In this document: in pieces, positions 15,294 to 23,987 of the stretch
How the letters are laid out: the number at the start of each line of letters is the position of its first letter
Numbering within the stretch: the stretch's first letter is position 1
Source of the DNA: Candidatus Eiseniibacteriota bacterium
Lineage (GTDB): Bacteria; Eisenbacteria; RBG-16-71-46
Direction: 5' to 3'
NCBI GenBank assembly: GCA_016178725.1
Contig: JACOSV010000023.1
Coordinates: 1 to 33,701, forward strand
DNA: 33,701 nt
Notes under the pieces: model-generated
Databases searched by the model: none
Seen by the model: the letters and a program-made list of their open reading frames with translations, nothing else
Told to the model about the DNA's origin: nothing
Position numbers and translations under genes: made by a program

Positions 15294-17352
15294 GCAGGAT
15301 CTCCACCTTGAGCACGCGGTCGCCCTGCACCGTGCGCGCCACCACGTCCATGCCGCGCGTCACGCGCGCGAAGATGGTGTAGCGGCCGTCGAGATGATGC
15401 TGCGGCGAATGCGTGATGAACCACTGGCTGCCGCCCGTGTCCTTGCCCGACAGCGCCATGCCGACCATGCCGGGGTCGTAGCGCAGCCGGTTGTACTCGC
15501 AGCGGATCGTGTAGCCGGGGCCGCCCGATCCGGTGCCGGTCGGATCGCCGTCCTGGATCACGAAGTTGGGCACGACGCGGTGCAGCGCGAGGCCGTCGAA
15601 GTAGCCGCGCTCGGCGAGCCGCGCGAAGTTCTTCACCGTCTGCGTCGCCTCGCGTCCGTAGAACGCCCACTCGATGTCGCCGGCCGTCGTGTGGAGCACG
15701 GCGCCCTTCGCCGCCGGCAGTGCCGCGAAGTCGTCCGCGTAGGACGACGGCTTCGCGTTCCGCGGCGGGTGCCTCTTCTCGAGGCTGTCGGCGAGCGCGG
15801 CGCCGCCGAGCGCCTTCAACGCGTCGCGGAGCGCGATGCGCGCGTCGGCGTCCGACGTTCCGGCGCAGGCGACGAACGCCTCGACCAGCACCGGCACGCT
15901 CGCCGTGTCGCCCAGCGCCGCGAGCGCGCCGGCGCACGAGGCGACGAAGAGGAACGACGTGTCGCGCAGGCCGGCGCGCAGCGCCGCCGTCTCGGAGCGC
16001 AGCTTGAGCTCGCCGAGGCGATCCGCGGCGGTCATGCGCTCGAAGAGCGGCGCGGTCTTCGCGAGCCGCGCGCGCAGCAGATCGACGCGCGCCGCCGGCA
16101 GCGCCGCGAGGATCGCAACGCGCGTGTAGATGGACGAGTCGGCCGCGAGCGCGGCCGTCACGCGGCCGAGGTCGGCCGGATCGCCGTGATGGATCAGCCC
16201 GCGCGCCGAGGCGCCGCGCGTCGCGGCGTCGCGATCGGCGAGGTGGGCGCGCAGCGAATCGAGCACCGCGCGGCGCAGCGCCGAATCCGCCGCCGTCCAC
16301 ACCCAGCGGTCGTCGAGCGCCGTCGCCGCGGTGGCGCGCACGTAGGGATGCTCGTGCGCGATCCGCCGCGCGATCTGGCGCACCGCCTGCGGCGACGTGC
16401 TGTCGGCCACCGACTGGAGCCCGCGGATCGCGTTGACCACGACCGGCACTTCTCCATCGGCCAGCGCCTGAATCAGGTAGGCGGTCCCGCGCGAGGACTT
16501 CTGCCGTCCGATCGTGCGCGCCGCGTACGCGCGCGTCAGCCACTCGGGATCACCGAGATGGAGCGCCGCGATGAGCACGACCTGGTCCGGCGCGTGCAAC
16601 TTCTCGAGCGCATAGAGCACGCGCCAGCGCACCTCGGCGTCGGGATCGGCCTGGGCGGCGAGCAGCGCCGGCAGCGCGGTCGAATCGGCGAGGCGCCACA
16701 GCGCGACCGCGGCCTCGGCGCGGAATCGCGGCGAGGCGGCGCGCAGGAATGCGGCGACCTCGGCGGTCGCGGCCTTGTCGCCGAGCTTGCCGAGCGCTTC
16801 GATCGCGAGGTCCACCGTCTCGCCGTCACCGTCCTTCAGCTTCGCCTCGAGCGCCGCGCGCGCCGAGCGGTGGCCGATCTGGCCGAGCGCGAACGCCGCC
16901 TCGCGCCGCACCTCGACGACGCTGTCGGACAAGAGCGGGGTCACGTCGCGCACCGAGGTCGAATCTTGCAACCGCCCGACGGCGAGCACGGCGCGCGCGC
17001 GCACCGCGGGCGCGGGATCGCCGAGGGAACGCCGCAGATCGGCGTCGTAGCGGCGCTGGTCTTCGGCGATCGCGATCGCGCGCGCGACGGCGGCGGGCGG
17101 ATCGGGCAGCGTCGAGACGGCGTAGGGCGCGCCGACCGACATCGCACCGTCGGGCGCGGGCGGCACGGCCGCAGAGGACGGCGGGAGCGATGGCTCGCGC
17201 GGCCCGCCGCACGAGGCGGCGAGAAGCATCAGGAGGAGCGAAGCGGCGAGCCGCCGCCCGCCGCGGCGACCATTTGGAGCGCGGCGCCGGCGGCGACCAT
17301 CTGGAGCGCGGCGCCGGCGGCGACCATTCGGAGCGCGGCGCCGGGCGATCAG
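15289..17352 (-). CDS. HEAT-repeat lipoprotein fused to cyclophilin peptidyl-prolyl isomerase
   Basis: The ~687-residue protein has a lipoprotein signal ('LLLMLLAASCGG', lipobox cysteine), about 400 residues of HEAT repeats ('VRARAVLAVGRLQDS', 'VRREAAFALGQIGH', 'FRAEAAVALWRLADS') and a C-terminal cyclophilin of ~160 residues. The cyclophilin keeps 'LHRVVPNFVIQDGDPTGTG' (catalytic Arg), 'GGSQWFIT' (Gln, Phe) and 'HLDGRYTIFARV'; His replaces the eukaryotic Trp, as in many bacterial enzymes. It should be a membrane-anchored periplasmic foldase with a protein-binding solenoid. No ATG, GTG or TTG stands at a sensible start. The CTG at 17352 overlaps the TGA of the C25 peptidase (CTGA) and is taken as start, giving an Arg-rich leader made of three 27-base repeats. 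The ATG at 17502 lies inside the peptidase gene. Coupling suggests it folds the peptidase. Confidence 0.85.
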   Translation of the reverse strand: MIARRRAPNGRRRRRAPDGRRRRRAPNGRRGGRRLAASLLLMLLAASCGGPREPSLPPSSAAVPPAPDGAMSVGAPYAVSTLPDPPAAVARAIAIAEDQRRYDADLRRSLGDPAPAVRARAVLAVGRLQDSTSVRDVTPLLSDSVVEVRREAAFALGQIGHRSARAALEAKLKDGDGETVDLAIEALGKLGDKAATAEVAAFLRAASPRFRAEAAVALWRLADSTALPALLAAQADPDAEVRWRVLYALEKLHAPDQVVLIAALHLGDPEWLTRAYAARTIGRQKSSRGTAYLIQALADGEVPVVVNAIRGLQSVADSTSPQAVRQIARRIAHEHPYVRATAATALDDRWVWTAADSALRRAVLDSLRAHLADRDAATRGASARGLIHHGDPADLGRVTAALAADSSIYTRVAILAALPAARVDLLRARLAKTAPLFERMTAADRLGELKLRSETAALRAGLRDTSFLFVASCAGALAALGDTASVPVLVEAFVACAGTSDADARIALRDALKALGGAALADSLEKRHPPRNAKPSSYADDFAALPAAKGAVLHTTAGDIEWAFYGREATQTVKNFARLAERGYFDGLALHRVVPNFVIQDGDPTGTGSGGPGYTIRCEYNRLRYDPGMVGMALSGKDTGGSQWFITHSPQHHLDGRYTIFARVTRGMDVVARTVQGDRVLKVEILH
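17263..17343. repeat. three tandem 27-base repeats in the lipoprotein leader
   Basis: Units begin at 17263, 17290 and 17317 and are identical except at the two or three bases after GACCAT (TTG, CTG, TCG). Being a multiple of three, the repeat keeps frame and encodes 'RRRAPNGRR'-like units on the minus strand, just ahead of the lipoprotein signal helix. Copy number could vary between strains and change the length of the basic leader. Confidence 0.9.
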
Positions 17353-20300
17353 GGCGTCGCGGTGCTGTGCCGCGGCCGGCGCAGCTTCACCAGACGGCCT
17401 TCGAACGTGTCGTGGCGCGACCCCGCCTGCGCCGCGACCTTGAACAGATAGACGCCGTTCGCAACGCGATCCCCCACCGTGTCGCGGCCGTCCCATGGCC
17501 ACTGATGATAGCCGGGCCCCATGCCGTGCTCCATGCGCGTGTAGAGCAGGCGGCCGCTGATGGTGAAGACGCTCAACGACACGTCGGCGGGCTGATCGGC
17601 GATCAGGTACAGGCCGAACGTCGTGCCGACCTCCTCGTCGAAGGGATTCGGGAACGCGAGCACGTTCTGGAGCAGACGATTGCCGGCCGCCGCGGGATCG
17701 ACGACGCGGAAGTGGTGCGCGAGCTTGAGGCTGTCGAACGCGGCCACGTCGACGCGGTGCGTGCCGAACCCGTACGGCGTGTGATTCCAGTTGAGCAGGA
17801 ACCTGCGCCCGATCGTGTCGAGCACCGCCGCCGAGAACGGCTGCGGCAGGCTGTCCACCATGAGCGCGATCTGCGTCGCCGGATTGCCCGCGGGCGTCGG
17901 CAGCTCGAGGCGGAGCGCGAGCGGCGTGGTCGGCGGCACGGCGTCGTTCTCAGCCAGCACATTGCCGGAGGCGAGCAACTGGCTCGCGAACTGGAACACG
18001 ACCGCGAAGTCGGTATTGAGCCCGTAGCGGTCCACGGTGCGCAGCGTGTAGCGCAGCGTGCCGGGGCGGACCGGCGTCGTGAACGAGAGGTGGAAGCGCC
18101 GGCCGCCGCTGCCGGCCGGTCCGGTGTCCGGGAAGGGCGGCGTGAGCGTGTAGTCGGTCGCCGGTACGGTGCGCGATCCGGCGCTCGTCTGTTCGATCAG
18201 CGCGATCGAGATGATCTGGACCGTCGAGACCAGATCGGCCTCGAGGTGCAGTGTGTCGCGCGGCACCGCGAGCGCCACCGGGCGCCCGCTGATCACCGTG
18301 TCGCCGTTCGCGGTCACCAGCGCCTCCGGCGCGCCGATCGAGAGCTGCGTCGCGGGATCGCCGAGCAGCGTGTAGGTGAGCGCGACGCCGGCCTCGTCGG
18401 GATCGATGAACTGGACGCTCGGCACGTAGCGCAGGTAGGCGAGCGCAATGGATTCGCCGAGCAGCGTGCGCGCGCCGGTGTCGCCGTTGCCGCGATCGTC
18501 GTGCGCGGGATCGGTGAACATCGCGCGCGCCCACTGGACGTTCAGGTGGTCGCTGCCGTTGTCGGGGATGATCTCGAAGCCCACCGACGCGTAGCTGCCG
18601 ATCGCGCCGCGCCCCGGCAGCAGCAGCAGCGACTCGCCGATCGGCGGCCCGGTGATCGGGCGCCGCTCGGCGACATGCGCGAACGCGTTCACGTGGCACG
18701 AGAACGCCGAGAACAGGAACGGCATGTTGGCGTTCACCAGATCGTCCTGATCGTGCTGGCCGAGGATGTTGCGCCAGATGTTCTCGTGCGCGAGCACGAA
18801 CTCGTTGGCGTGACCCTGGTAGTTCCACCACATGCGCCCGGCATTGAGCCGCGTCTTGAGCGCCGGCGTCGCACCGGCACGCGTGATGTCCTGCACGGTG
18901 ATCTCGTCGTGGATGCGGCAGCTGTTCGCGTCCACGGGCTCCCCCGCGAGCCACGTGCCGAGCTTGAAATGGTCCACGTTGAGTCCGCGCAGCCCCGCCG
19001 TATCCACGATCGCCGAGCGCACGGCGTCGTTGAGCGACGCGAAGCGCTGCTCGTAGTAGTGCTCGCAGTAGCCGGCGTTGCCGAAGTCGCCGAACGTGAT
19101 CGAGCTCGAGAAGTCGTCGTCGCTCAACAGCAGGAGCTGGCTGCGCCACGTCTGGTCGGCGGCGATGTTCTCGTACGTCGCGAGCTTCGCCACCATGTCG
19201 GACGCCTCCTGCGGCGTGGTGGCGGGCAGCCGGCCGATGAACAGCTCGGGCACGATCGGCGGCAGGAGCCCGGTGATGGGATCGGGACCGCAGCCGTTCA
19301 GGCACCACACGTACCAGCCGTCGCTGGGCACGATCTCGCGGCCGTCGCCGATCGCGACCGGCCCGGGTGTTTTGGCGATCGGCACCTCGTCGGGGCCCGA
19401 TTCGCCGGAGTAGTTGTGCGGATCCTCGGTCCCCTCGCCGAACAGCATCACGAACCGGGCCGCCCAGCGGTTGAGCCCGAAGCGGATGTAGCGCTTGATC
19501 GCCCAGAAGGAGCGGCGGCCGCCGTTGAACTCGTCGAACACGGTCTGCAGCGGGCTCACGACGACGTTGAGCCCCTGCGTCAGCCGCAGCGCCGCGAGCG
19601 CCTGCGCGGCGCCCATGAACGCCTCGGGCGTGATGAGCAGGTAGTCGCCGGCGGTCATCGAGCCGAGGTTGTGGCGCGTGACGGCGGTGACGCTGGCGTT
19701 CAGCACCGTGCGCGCGAACGCCGGGCAGAAGACGACGTAGCGCCGCGGCGATCCGTTCGCGGCTGAGTCCTGGAACGCGAGGCTGTAGAGCCCGGCGGTC
19801 GAGTCGAGCACCGCGCCGGTGACGAGGCGCGGATCGGTGGGATCGGTGACGTCGTACGCGCGGATCGTGCGCAGGTCGAACCCCGAGGCGAGGATCTGGT
19901 ATTCGCCCGCAGCCGTGGCGCTCGAGCACGCGAGGTAGTCCAGGAGCGGGTGGTACGCGCGCCAGTAGACGGCCTCGAACCAGTTGAGGCTCACATTGGC
20001 GAGCGCGTTGGTGTTGCGGTTGGGCGGCCCGGTGCCGTTCCGGCCGTAGAGGATGACGCCGTTGCCCGGACCCTCGGTGAGCGCGGAGCCGGGCAGGACC
20101 TTGGTCACGACCTCGTTGATCTTCCCCGACCAGAGCAGCGAGTCGAACACCGAGAGGCCGTACGAAGCGTAGTTGCCGTCGTGGACGCGCGCGTACGTCA
20201 GGTACGACATGCCGTTCTTGCGCCCCTGCAGCGCGATCGTGAACGAGATCGCGTGCGTCGTATCGATGTCGTTGGCGTCGAACAGGAACGTGTCGGGCGG

Positions 20301-21674
20301 CGCGTAGTACGGGAGGTACGACGTCCAGTGCCACTGGTCGTAGAGCGTCTCGGCGGGCGCGACGCCGGGGATCGGCATGTAGACGAAGTTGCCCTCCCAG
20401 CGCTGCGTCCACGGGTACGAGGCGACCGGCGTGAGCCCGACCTGGCCGCGCGCGCCGTTGCGCGTCGCGATGCGCAGCCCGCCGCGCGCGACGCGGGTCG
20501 CGAACACCACGTCGCCGTCGCCGTAGATGCGCTGCGCGAGCGAGGCGCCCGAGCGCTCGGCCCACGAGCGGACGTAGGCGAGGATGCGGTCGCCCGAGTC
20601 GAAGACGTTGTTGTTGTTCGCGTCCAGCACCTCGATCGGCAGCTCGATCGTGCCGTAGGCGGGGCTCGCGTCCTCGAGGTACTCGTGGCGGTGGAGGCTG
20701 ACCTCGTTGATCGGGACGCCGGCGGGATAGCCCTGTGCCGCGAGCTGGTCATAGCTGATCGCGTAGACCGCGGTGCTGTCGAGCTGGACCCGGACCTCGA
20801 CGTCGCTCTCGTCGAATAGGATCGGCGCTTCGCTCGCGACACCCGCGACGCCCGGCCGGCGCGACGCCGCGCCCGGCGCACGCGACGCGCCGGCGCGATC
20901 GAACAGCCCGCCCGCCGGCGGACCGATCGCGGCGCGCCACGGCCGTCCCTGGTCGTAGTTGATCAGCGCCGCCTGCAGGACCGGATCCCAGTGGCGATCG
21001 CCGCCGAGCGTCCCGGGCGACGACATCGCCATACGCGTCGCGCCCGACGCCGACGCGCTCACGCCGAAGTCCACGCGCACGCGCATGCGCTTGCGCATCC
21101 ACAGCCGGCCGGCGGCCTCGTCGTAGCGGAACGGCAGGACGCGCACCGAGACCATGCGCTGGCCGCGCAGCGTGAACGGCGCGCCGACCTCGACCGGCGC
21201 GGGCGGCCAGATCCCGTCGCGGATCGCTGGTACGGGCTCGGCGGTCGGCACGAGGCCGAGACCGGTGCGGTCGTCGGCGAAGCCGTGCTTGTCGCCGGGC
21301 GCGAGCCGCACGCCGTCCTGCGCGACCTCGTCGCCCTCGATCACGCGCGCGGTCGCGTGTGCGCCGGGCGGCAGCGCGACGAGTGTCGCGGCACCGGGGA
21401 TCACCGGGCGACCCGGCGCGCCGTGCCCGGCGAGGCCGGGCGAAACGATGCGAGTGCGCCCCTGATTCTCGCCCGCCGTGCCGGCGGCGACGAGCGTGAA
21501 ACTCACCGACGGCAGCTCGAGCGTGACGCCGCGGTCGTCGCTCTGGATCAGGCGCAGCGGGTCGGCGGCGGCGGCGACGCGGGCATGCAGAAGGGCCGCG
21601 GGCAGCGCGGCGAGAACCGCGAGTGGCAGGGCGCGCGCGAGGCGGGCCACTCGAGCGGTCAGGCGACGAGGCAT
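17349..21674 (-). CDS. C25 (gingipain-like) cysteine peptidase with C-terminal FlgD/T9SS-like Ig domain
   Basis: The 1441-residue secreted protein starts with a signal peptide ('ALPLAVLAALPAALLHARVAAAA'-like, cleaved near 38). A gingipain-propeptide-like region follows (to ~240), then beta-rich sequence with a Ca-site-like 'DANNNNVFDSGD' (~353-364). The C25 domain spans about 675-1110: 'YLLITPEAF', 'MLFGEGTEDPHNY', the catalytic His in 'NYQGHANEF' (~955) and the Cys in 'FSAFSCHVNAFAH' (~993). The last ~90 residues ('LAFPNPFDEE...SLSVFTISGRLLYT...WDGRD...VANGVYLFKV') form a FlgD-like Ig domain of the kind used as a type-9 sorting or anchoring module. The ATG at 21674 is chosen over an adjacent TTG at 21680. 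Its TGA overlaps the CTG of the lipoprotein gene. A substrate cannot be read. Confidence 0.9.
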   Translation of the reverse strand: MPRRLTARVARLARALPLAVLAALPAALLHARVAAAADPLRLIQSDDRGVTLELPSVSFTLVAAGTAGENQGRTRIVSPGLAGHGAPGRPVIPGAATLVALPPGAHATARVIEGDEVAQDGVRLAPGDKHGFADDRTGLGLVPTAEPVPAIRDGIWPPAPVEVGAPFTLRGQRMVSVRVLPFRYDEAAGRLWMRKRMRVRVDFGVSASASGATRMAMSSPGTLGGDRHWDPVLQAALINYDQGRPWRAAIGPPAGGLFDRAGASRAPGAASRRPGVAGVASEAPILFDESDVEVRVQLDSTAVYAISYDQLAAQGYPAGVPINEVSLHRHEYLEDASPAYGTIELPIEVLDANNNNVFDSGDRILAYVRSWAERSGASLAQRIYGDGDVVFATRVARGGLRIATRNGARGQVGLTPVASYPWTQRWEGNFVYMPIPGVAPAETLYDQWHWTSYLPYYAPPDTFLFDANDIDTTHAISFTIALQGRKNGMSYLTYARVHDGNYASYGLSVFDSLLWSGKINEVVTKVLPGSALTEGPGNGVILYGRNGTGPPNRNTNALANVSLNWFEAVYWRAYHPLLDYLACSSATAAGEYQILASGFDLRTIRAYDVTDPTDPRLVTGAVLDSTAGLYSLAFQDSAANGSPRRYVVFCPAFARTVLNASVTAVTRHNLGSMTAGDYLLITPEAFMGAAQALAALRLTQGLNVVVSPLQTVFDEFNGGRRSFWAIKRYIRFGLNRWAARFVMLFGEGTEDPHNYSGESGPDEVPIAKTPGPVAIGDGREIVPSDGWYVWCLNGCGPDPITGLLPPIVPELFIGRLPATTPQEASDMVAKLATYENIAADQTWRSQLLLLSDDDFSSSITFGDFGNAGYCEHYYEQRFASLNDAVRSAIVDTAGLRGLNVDHFKLGTWLAGEPVDANSCRIHDEITVQDITRAGATPALKTRLNAGRMWWNYQGHANEFVLAHENIWRNILGQHDQDDLVNANMPFLFSAFSCHVNAFAHVAERRPITGPPIGESLLLLPGRGAIGSYASVGFEIIPDNGSDHLNVQWARAMFTDPAHDDRGNGDTGARTLLGESIALAYLRYVPSVQFIDPDEAGVALTYTLLGDPATQLSIGAPEALVTANGDTVISGRPVALAVPRDTLHLEADLVSTVQIISIALIEQTSAGSRTVPATDYTLTPPFPDTGPAGSGGRRFHLSFTTPVRPGTLRYTLRTVDRYGLNTDFAVVFQFASQLLASGNVLAENDAVPPTTPLALRLELPTPAGNPATQIALMVDSLPQPFSAAVLDTIGRRFLLNWNHTPYGFGTHRVDVAAFDSLKLAHHFRVVDPAAAGNRLLQNVLAFPNPFDEEVGTTFGLYLIADQPADVSLSVFTISGRLLYTRMEHGMGPGYHQWPWDGRDTVGDRVANGVYLFKVAAQAGSRHDTFEGRLVKLRRPRHSTATP

Positions 21675-21683
21675 GAGCAAACG

Positions 21684-21713
21684 AGTCTAGGGACGGCCCG
21701 AGGAAGGGGTCAA
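21684..21713 (-). promoter_or_regulatory. promoter of the C25 peptidase gene (TTGACC-N18-TAGACT)
   Basis: On the minus strand, TTGACC (21713-21708) and TAGACT (21689-21684) are separated by 18 bases. Only 9 bases separate the -10 from the ATG at 21674, and no Shine-Dalgarno is visible, so the mRNA leader would be at most a few bases. The same two hexamers at the same spacing occur at 24204-24233. Confidence 0.65.
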
Positions 21714-21718
21714 GTCGC

Positions 21719-21727
21719 TGCTATACT
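21719..21727 (+). promoter_or_regulatory. extended -10 promoter of the SurA-like gene
   Basis: TG-C-TATACT is an extended -10 element, 45 bases before the GTG at 21773. No good -35 is present, as expected for this class. It lies back to back with the minus-strand promoter at 21684-21713, so the two divergent units share about 45 bases of control region. Confidence 0.5.
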
Positions 21728-21772
21728 CCCGCCCCGCGTCGCGCGGCGGACGCACTCGGAGGAGATTCCAGC

Positions 21773-23200
21773 GTGTCTCGGTACGGCATCGGCCGCGTCG
21801 CATCGTGTCTTCCGATCCTGCTCGTGGTGGCGGCGATCCCGCGGCCGCCGCTGCCGACGATCGGCCGCGGCCGCGCGGTGGACCTGCCGGTCCGGCTGAT
21901 GCGCGCCGACACGATCCTCGCCGAAGTCGAGCCCGGGCGCCGGATCAGCGTCGGAGATTTCCGCCGCGGATGGGTCCAGGTGGACCCGCCATCGCGGCCC
22001 GATTCCCTTACCCCGGAGGCCGCCCGGCAGTTTCTCGATCTTCTCGTGGACAAGGAGGTTCTGGCCGGGAACGCGGTCCGCGAGAGGTGGGTCTGGAGCC
22101 CGCTCGAGAGCGCCCAGGTCGCGAACCTGCGCGACCGGACGATCATGGGCGTGGCGCTCGATTCGGCGCTGCTCGAGACCGCGAAGGCGCGTGCGGCGAA
22201 GCGCGATTCGGCGCTCGGCACCGAGGCGCTCGGGATCGCGGCGCGCGAGAGCACGGTCGCCCGGATGCACGTCACGTACGACGAGACGCTGCTCGAACGC
22301 ATGACGCAGGTGTGGGGCAAGCTCCCCAGGGTCTCGAGCGACTCGTCGTTCATGGCGCGGCTGCGGATCATGGGCCAGCTGCCGCCGGTCGAGCCCGCCG
22401 ACGAGGCGCGCGTGATCGCGTGGTCCACGACCGGCACGCTCAAGATCGCCGACCTGCTCGACAGCTGGAAGAAGCTCAACCCGCTCTTCCGCCCGCGCAT
22501 CCAGTCGCCCGATCAGATGCGGGATCTGGTGAAGAACGGGCTCTTCGAGCGCGCGCTGCGCCGGCAGGCGACGCTGCGCCGGCTCGACCGCGATCCACGC
22601 GTGCTCGACGCGGTGCGGCGTCAGGGCGAGTTCTTCGACGTGCAGTACTACGTCGCGCGCGAGGTGTACGAGACGATCCCGCAGGATTCGCTCACGCTGC
22701 GCAGGCGCTTCGATCAGGACCCGACCGAGTGGGCGATCCCGGAGCGCATCCGGCTGCTCCGGCTCGTGCTCCCCGACCGCATCGAGGCGGTGAGGATGGC
22801 GGTCAAGATCCGCGACCGCGCCGAGGCCGAGACGCTGCTCACGCGCGGCATCCGCCAGCGCGTGAACTACGGGATCGAGATCTCGGCGGCGACCGACAGC
22901 GCCCTGTTCCGGCGCGCGAAGAAAGCCGGCGTCGGCGAGGTGCTCGGTCCCGACGCGGTGCGCGACGGCTACGAGATCCTGCGCGTCAACGAGATCCTGC
23001 CGCAGCAGGCGCGTACGTTCGACGAGGCGGTCGAGTTCGTGCGCAGAGCGTGGGCCGAGGACGAGGGCGAGCGCCGCATGCAGGCGCTGCTCGCGAAGCT
23101 GCGCAAGGCGACCGTCGTCACGGTCAACGACGCGGCGCTCGCGCGGCTGGTGCGCGAGGGAATCCCGCGACCGAAGCGCGCTAGCGGTACAGGCTCTTGA
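21773..23200 (+). CDS. SurA-like periplasmic foldase/chaperone, divergent
   Basis: The 475-residue exported protein has a short hydrophobic leader ('VASCLPILLVVAAIP'). The N-terminal half resembles a SurA chaperone domain ('ARQFLDLLVDKEVLAGNAV', 'VARMHVTYDETLLERM'). Residues ~325-425 look like a degenerate parvulin fold: 'IRLLRLVLPDRIEAVRMAV', 'GVGEVLGPDAVRDGYEILRV', then the closing helix 'FDEAVEFVRRAWAEDEGERR'. This layout matches outer-membrane or secreted-protein foldases. The GTG at 21773 is supported by GGAGGAG 8 bases upstream. The gene converges on the Cys-rich protein gene and overlaps it by 20 bases. A second SurA-like gene lies at 24304-26043, so the pair flanks a secreted family member. 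Isomerase activity is uncertain. Confidence 0.7.
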   Translation: MSRYGIGRVASCLPILLVVAAIPRPPLPTIGRGRAVDLPVRLMRADTILAEVEPGRRISVGDFRRGWVQVDPPSRPDSLTPEAARQFLDLLVDKEVLAGNAVRERWVWSPLESAQVANLRDRTIMGVALDSALLETAKARAAKRDSALGTEALGIAARESTVARMHVTYDETLLERMTQVWGKLPRVSSDSSFMARLRIMGQLPPVEPADEARVIAWSTTGTLKIADLLDSWKKLNPLFRPRIQSPDQMRDLVKNGLFERALRRQATLRRLDRDPRVLDAVRRQGEFFDVQYYVAREVYETIPQDSLTLRRRFDQDPTEWAIPERIRLLRLVLPDRIEAVRMAVKIRDRAEAETLLTRGIRQRVNYGIEISAATDSALFRRAKKAGVGEVLGPDAVRDGYEILRVNEILPQQARTFDEAVEFVRRAWAEDEGERRMQALLAKLRKATVVTVNDAALARLVREGIPRPKRASGTGS

Positions 23201-23987
23201 GCTGACCCCACGCGCGCGCGCGCACCGGGACGGCGGCGCAGTCGGCGCCGAGCCCGCCCTGCCAGCGCGCCCAGTTGGCGTCGCCGGCGCCCGGCACTTG
23301 CAGAAAGATGTCGCCGCCCGAGACGCGCCCGATCTGGATCGAGTTGAGCACGAGGCACGCGGCGCTGCCGCATCCCACGCACGACGGCGATCCCGTGGTC
23401 AGGTCGTTCTTGACGATGACCCGCACGGCGTAATACATCGTGGTGCCGTCGAGCGTCACCGCGTCCTGCGGCAGCACCCACGCCGTGACCTTGATGCGTG
23501 CCTGATTCGTGCCGAGCCGCGGCTCGCCGGGCGTGTAGCCCTGGACCATCGCCGTGCGCGGCGCCCCGCCCCACATGTCGGAGCACGAGGTCATCCCCGA
23601 GAAGTCCGCGGCGACCGAGAGGTCGTTCGGCCGGCAGCCGCCGGTGTCGAACCGCCACCAGTCCGGGAGCGGCGAGGTCGCGTTCTGCATGTCCACCACG
23701 ATCTCGACGCTCACCACGTTGTTGGTCGGGGCGGGCATGGTGAAGGCGCAGAACAGCTCTTCCTGGCCGAAGTTGGAATTGCAGGCGAAGGCGCGGTCGG
23801 ACGTGGCCGTCGGGCCCAGAGCGCAGTCGGTCCAGTTGAGGTACAGGCCCTCGGCGGCCCGGGCGGGGCGGGCGGCCAGCGAAACGAGGCCTAGAACGGC
23901 CGCCAATGCCGCGGCACGCGCGATCCGGCCGACGCGGACCAAGTCTGGGCTGGGATGTGGTGTCGGGGGATCTACTCGTTGCAGCAC
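23181..23987 (-). CDS. secreted Cys-rich protein, KSLYR-terminal family (copy 2)
   Basis: The ~268-residue protein has a signal peptide ('ARAAALAAVLGLVSLAARPARA') and the same blocks as the proteins at 3254-4009 and 29003-29728: 'EGLYLNWTDC', 'DRAFACNSNFG', 'DWWRFDTGGCRP', 'SPSCVGCGSAACLVLNSIQIG' and the end 'RAWGQLKSLYR'. A GTG at 23987 with AAGGAGG 11 bases upstream is taken as start; a TTG at 23942 directly before the signal peptide is an alternative. No known function is recognised. Conserved cysteines imply disulfides. It is flanked on both sides by SurA-like foldase genes, but on opposite strand orientation, so cotranscription is not implied. Confidence 0.8.
   Translation of the reverse strand: MLQRVDPPTPHPSPDLVRVGRIARAAALAAVLGLVSLAARPARAAEGLYLNWTDCALGPTATSDRAFACNSNFGQEELFCAFTMPAPTNNVVSVEIVVDMQNATSPLPDWWRFDTGGCRPNDLSVAADFSGMTSCSDMWGGAPRTAMVQGYTPGEPRLGTNQARIKVTAWVLPQDAVTLDGTTMYYAVRVIVKNDLTTGSPSCVGCGSAACLVLNSIQIGRVSGGDIFLQVPGAGDANWARWQGGLGADCAAVPVRARAWGQLKSLYR

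Noticed and set aside
17263..17343. Tandem repeat considered as a CRISPR remnant
   Set aside because: Units are directly adjacent with no spacers, and they keep the reading frame of the lipoprotein gene.
15004..17451. Long plus-strand open frame opposite the HEAT-cyclophilin gene
   Set aside because: Arg/Ala/Glu-rich low-complexity translation with no motif; the minus-strand frame carries clear HEAT and cyclophilin motifs.
16749..19766. Very long open frame (about 1000 codons) on the plus strand
   Set aside because: It is antisense to the C25 peptidase and cyclophilin genes, is extremely rich in Arg, and shows no domain pattern. Such frames are expected opposite GC-rich genes.
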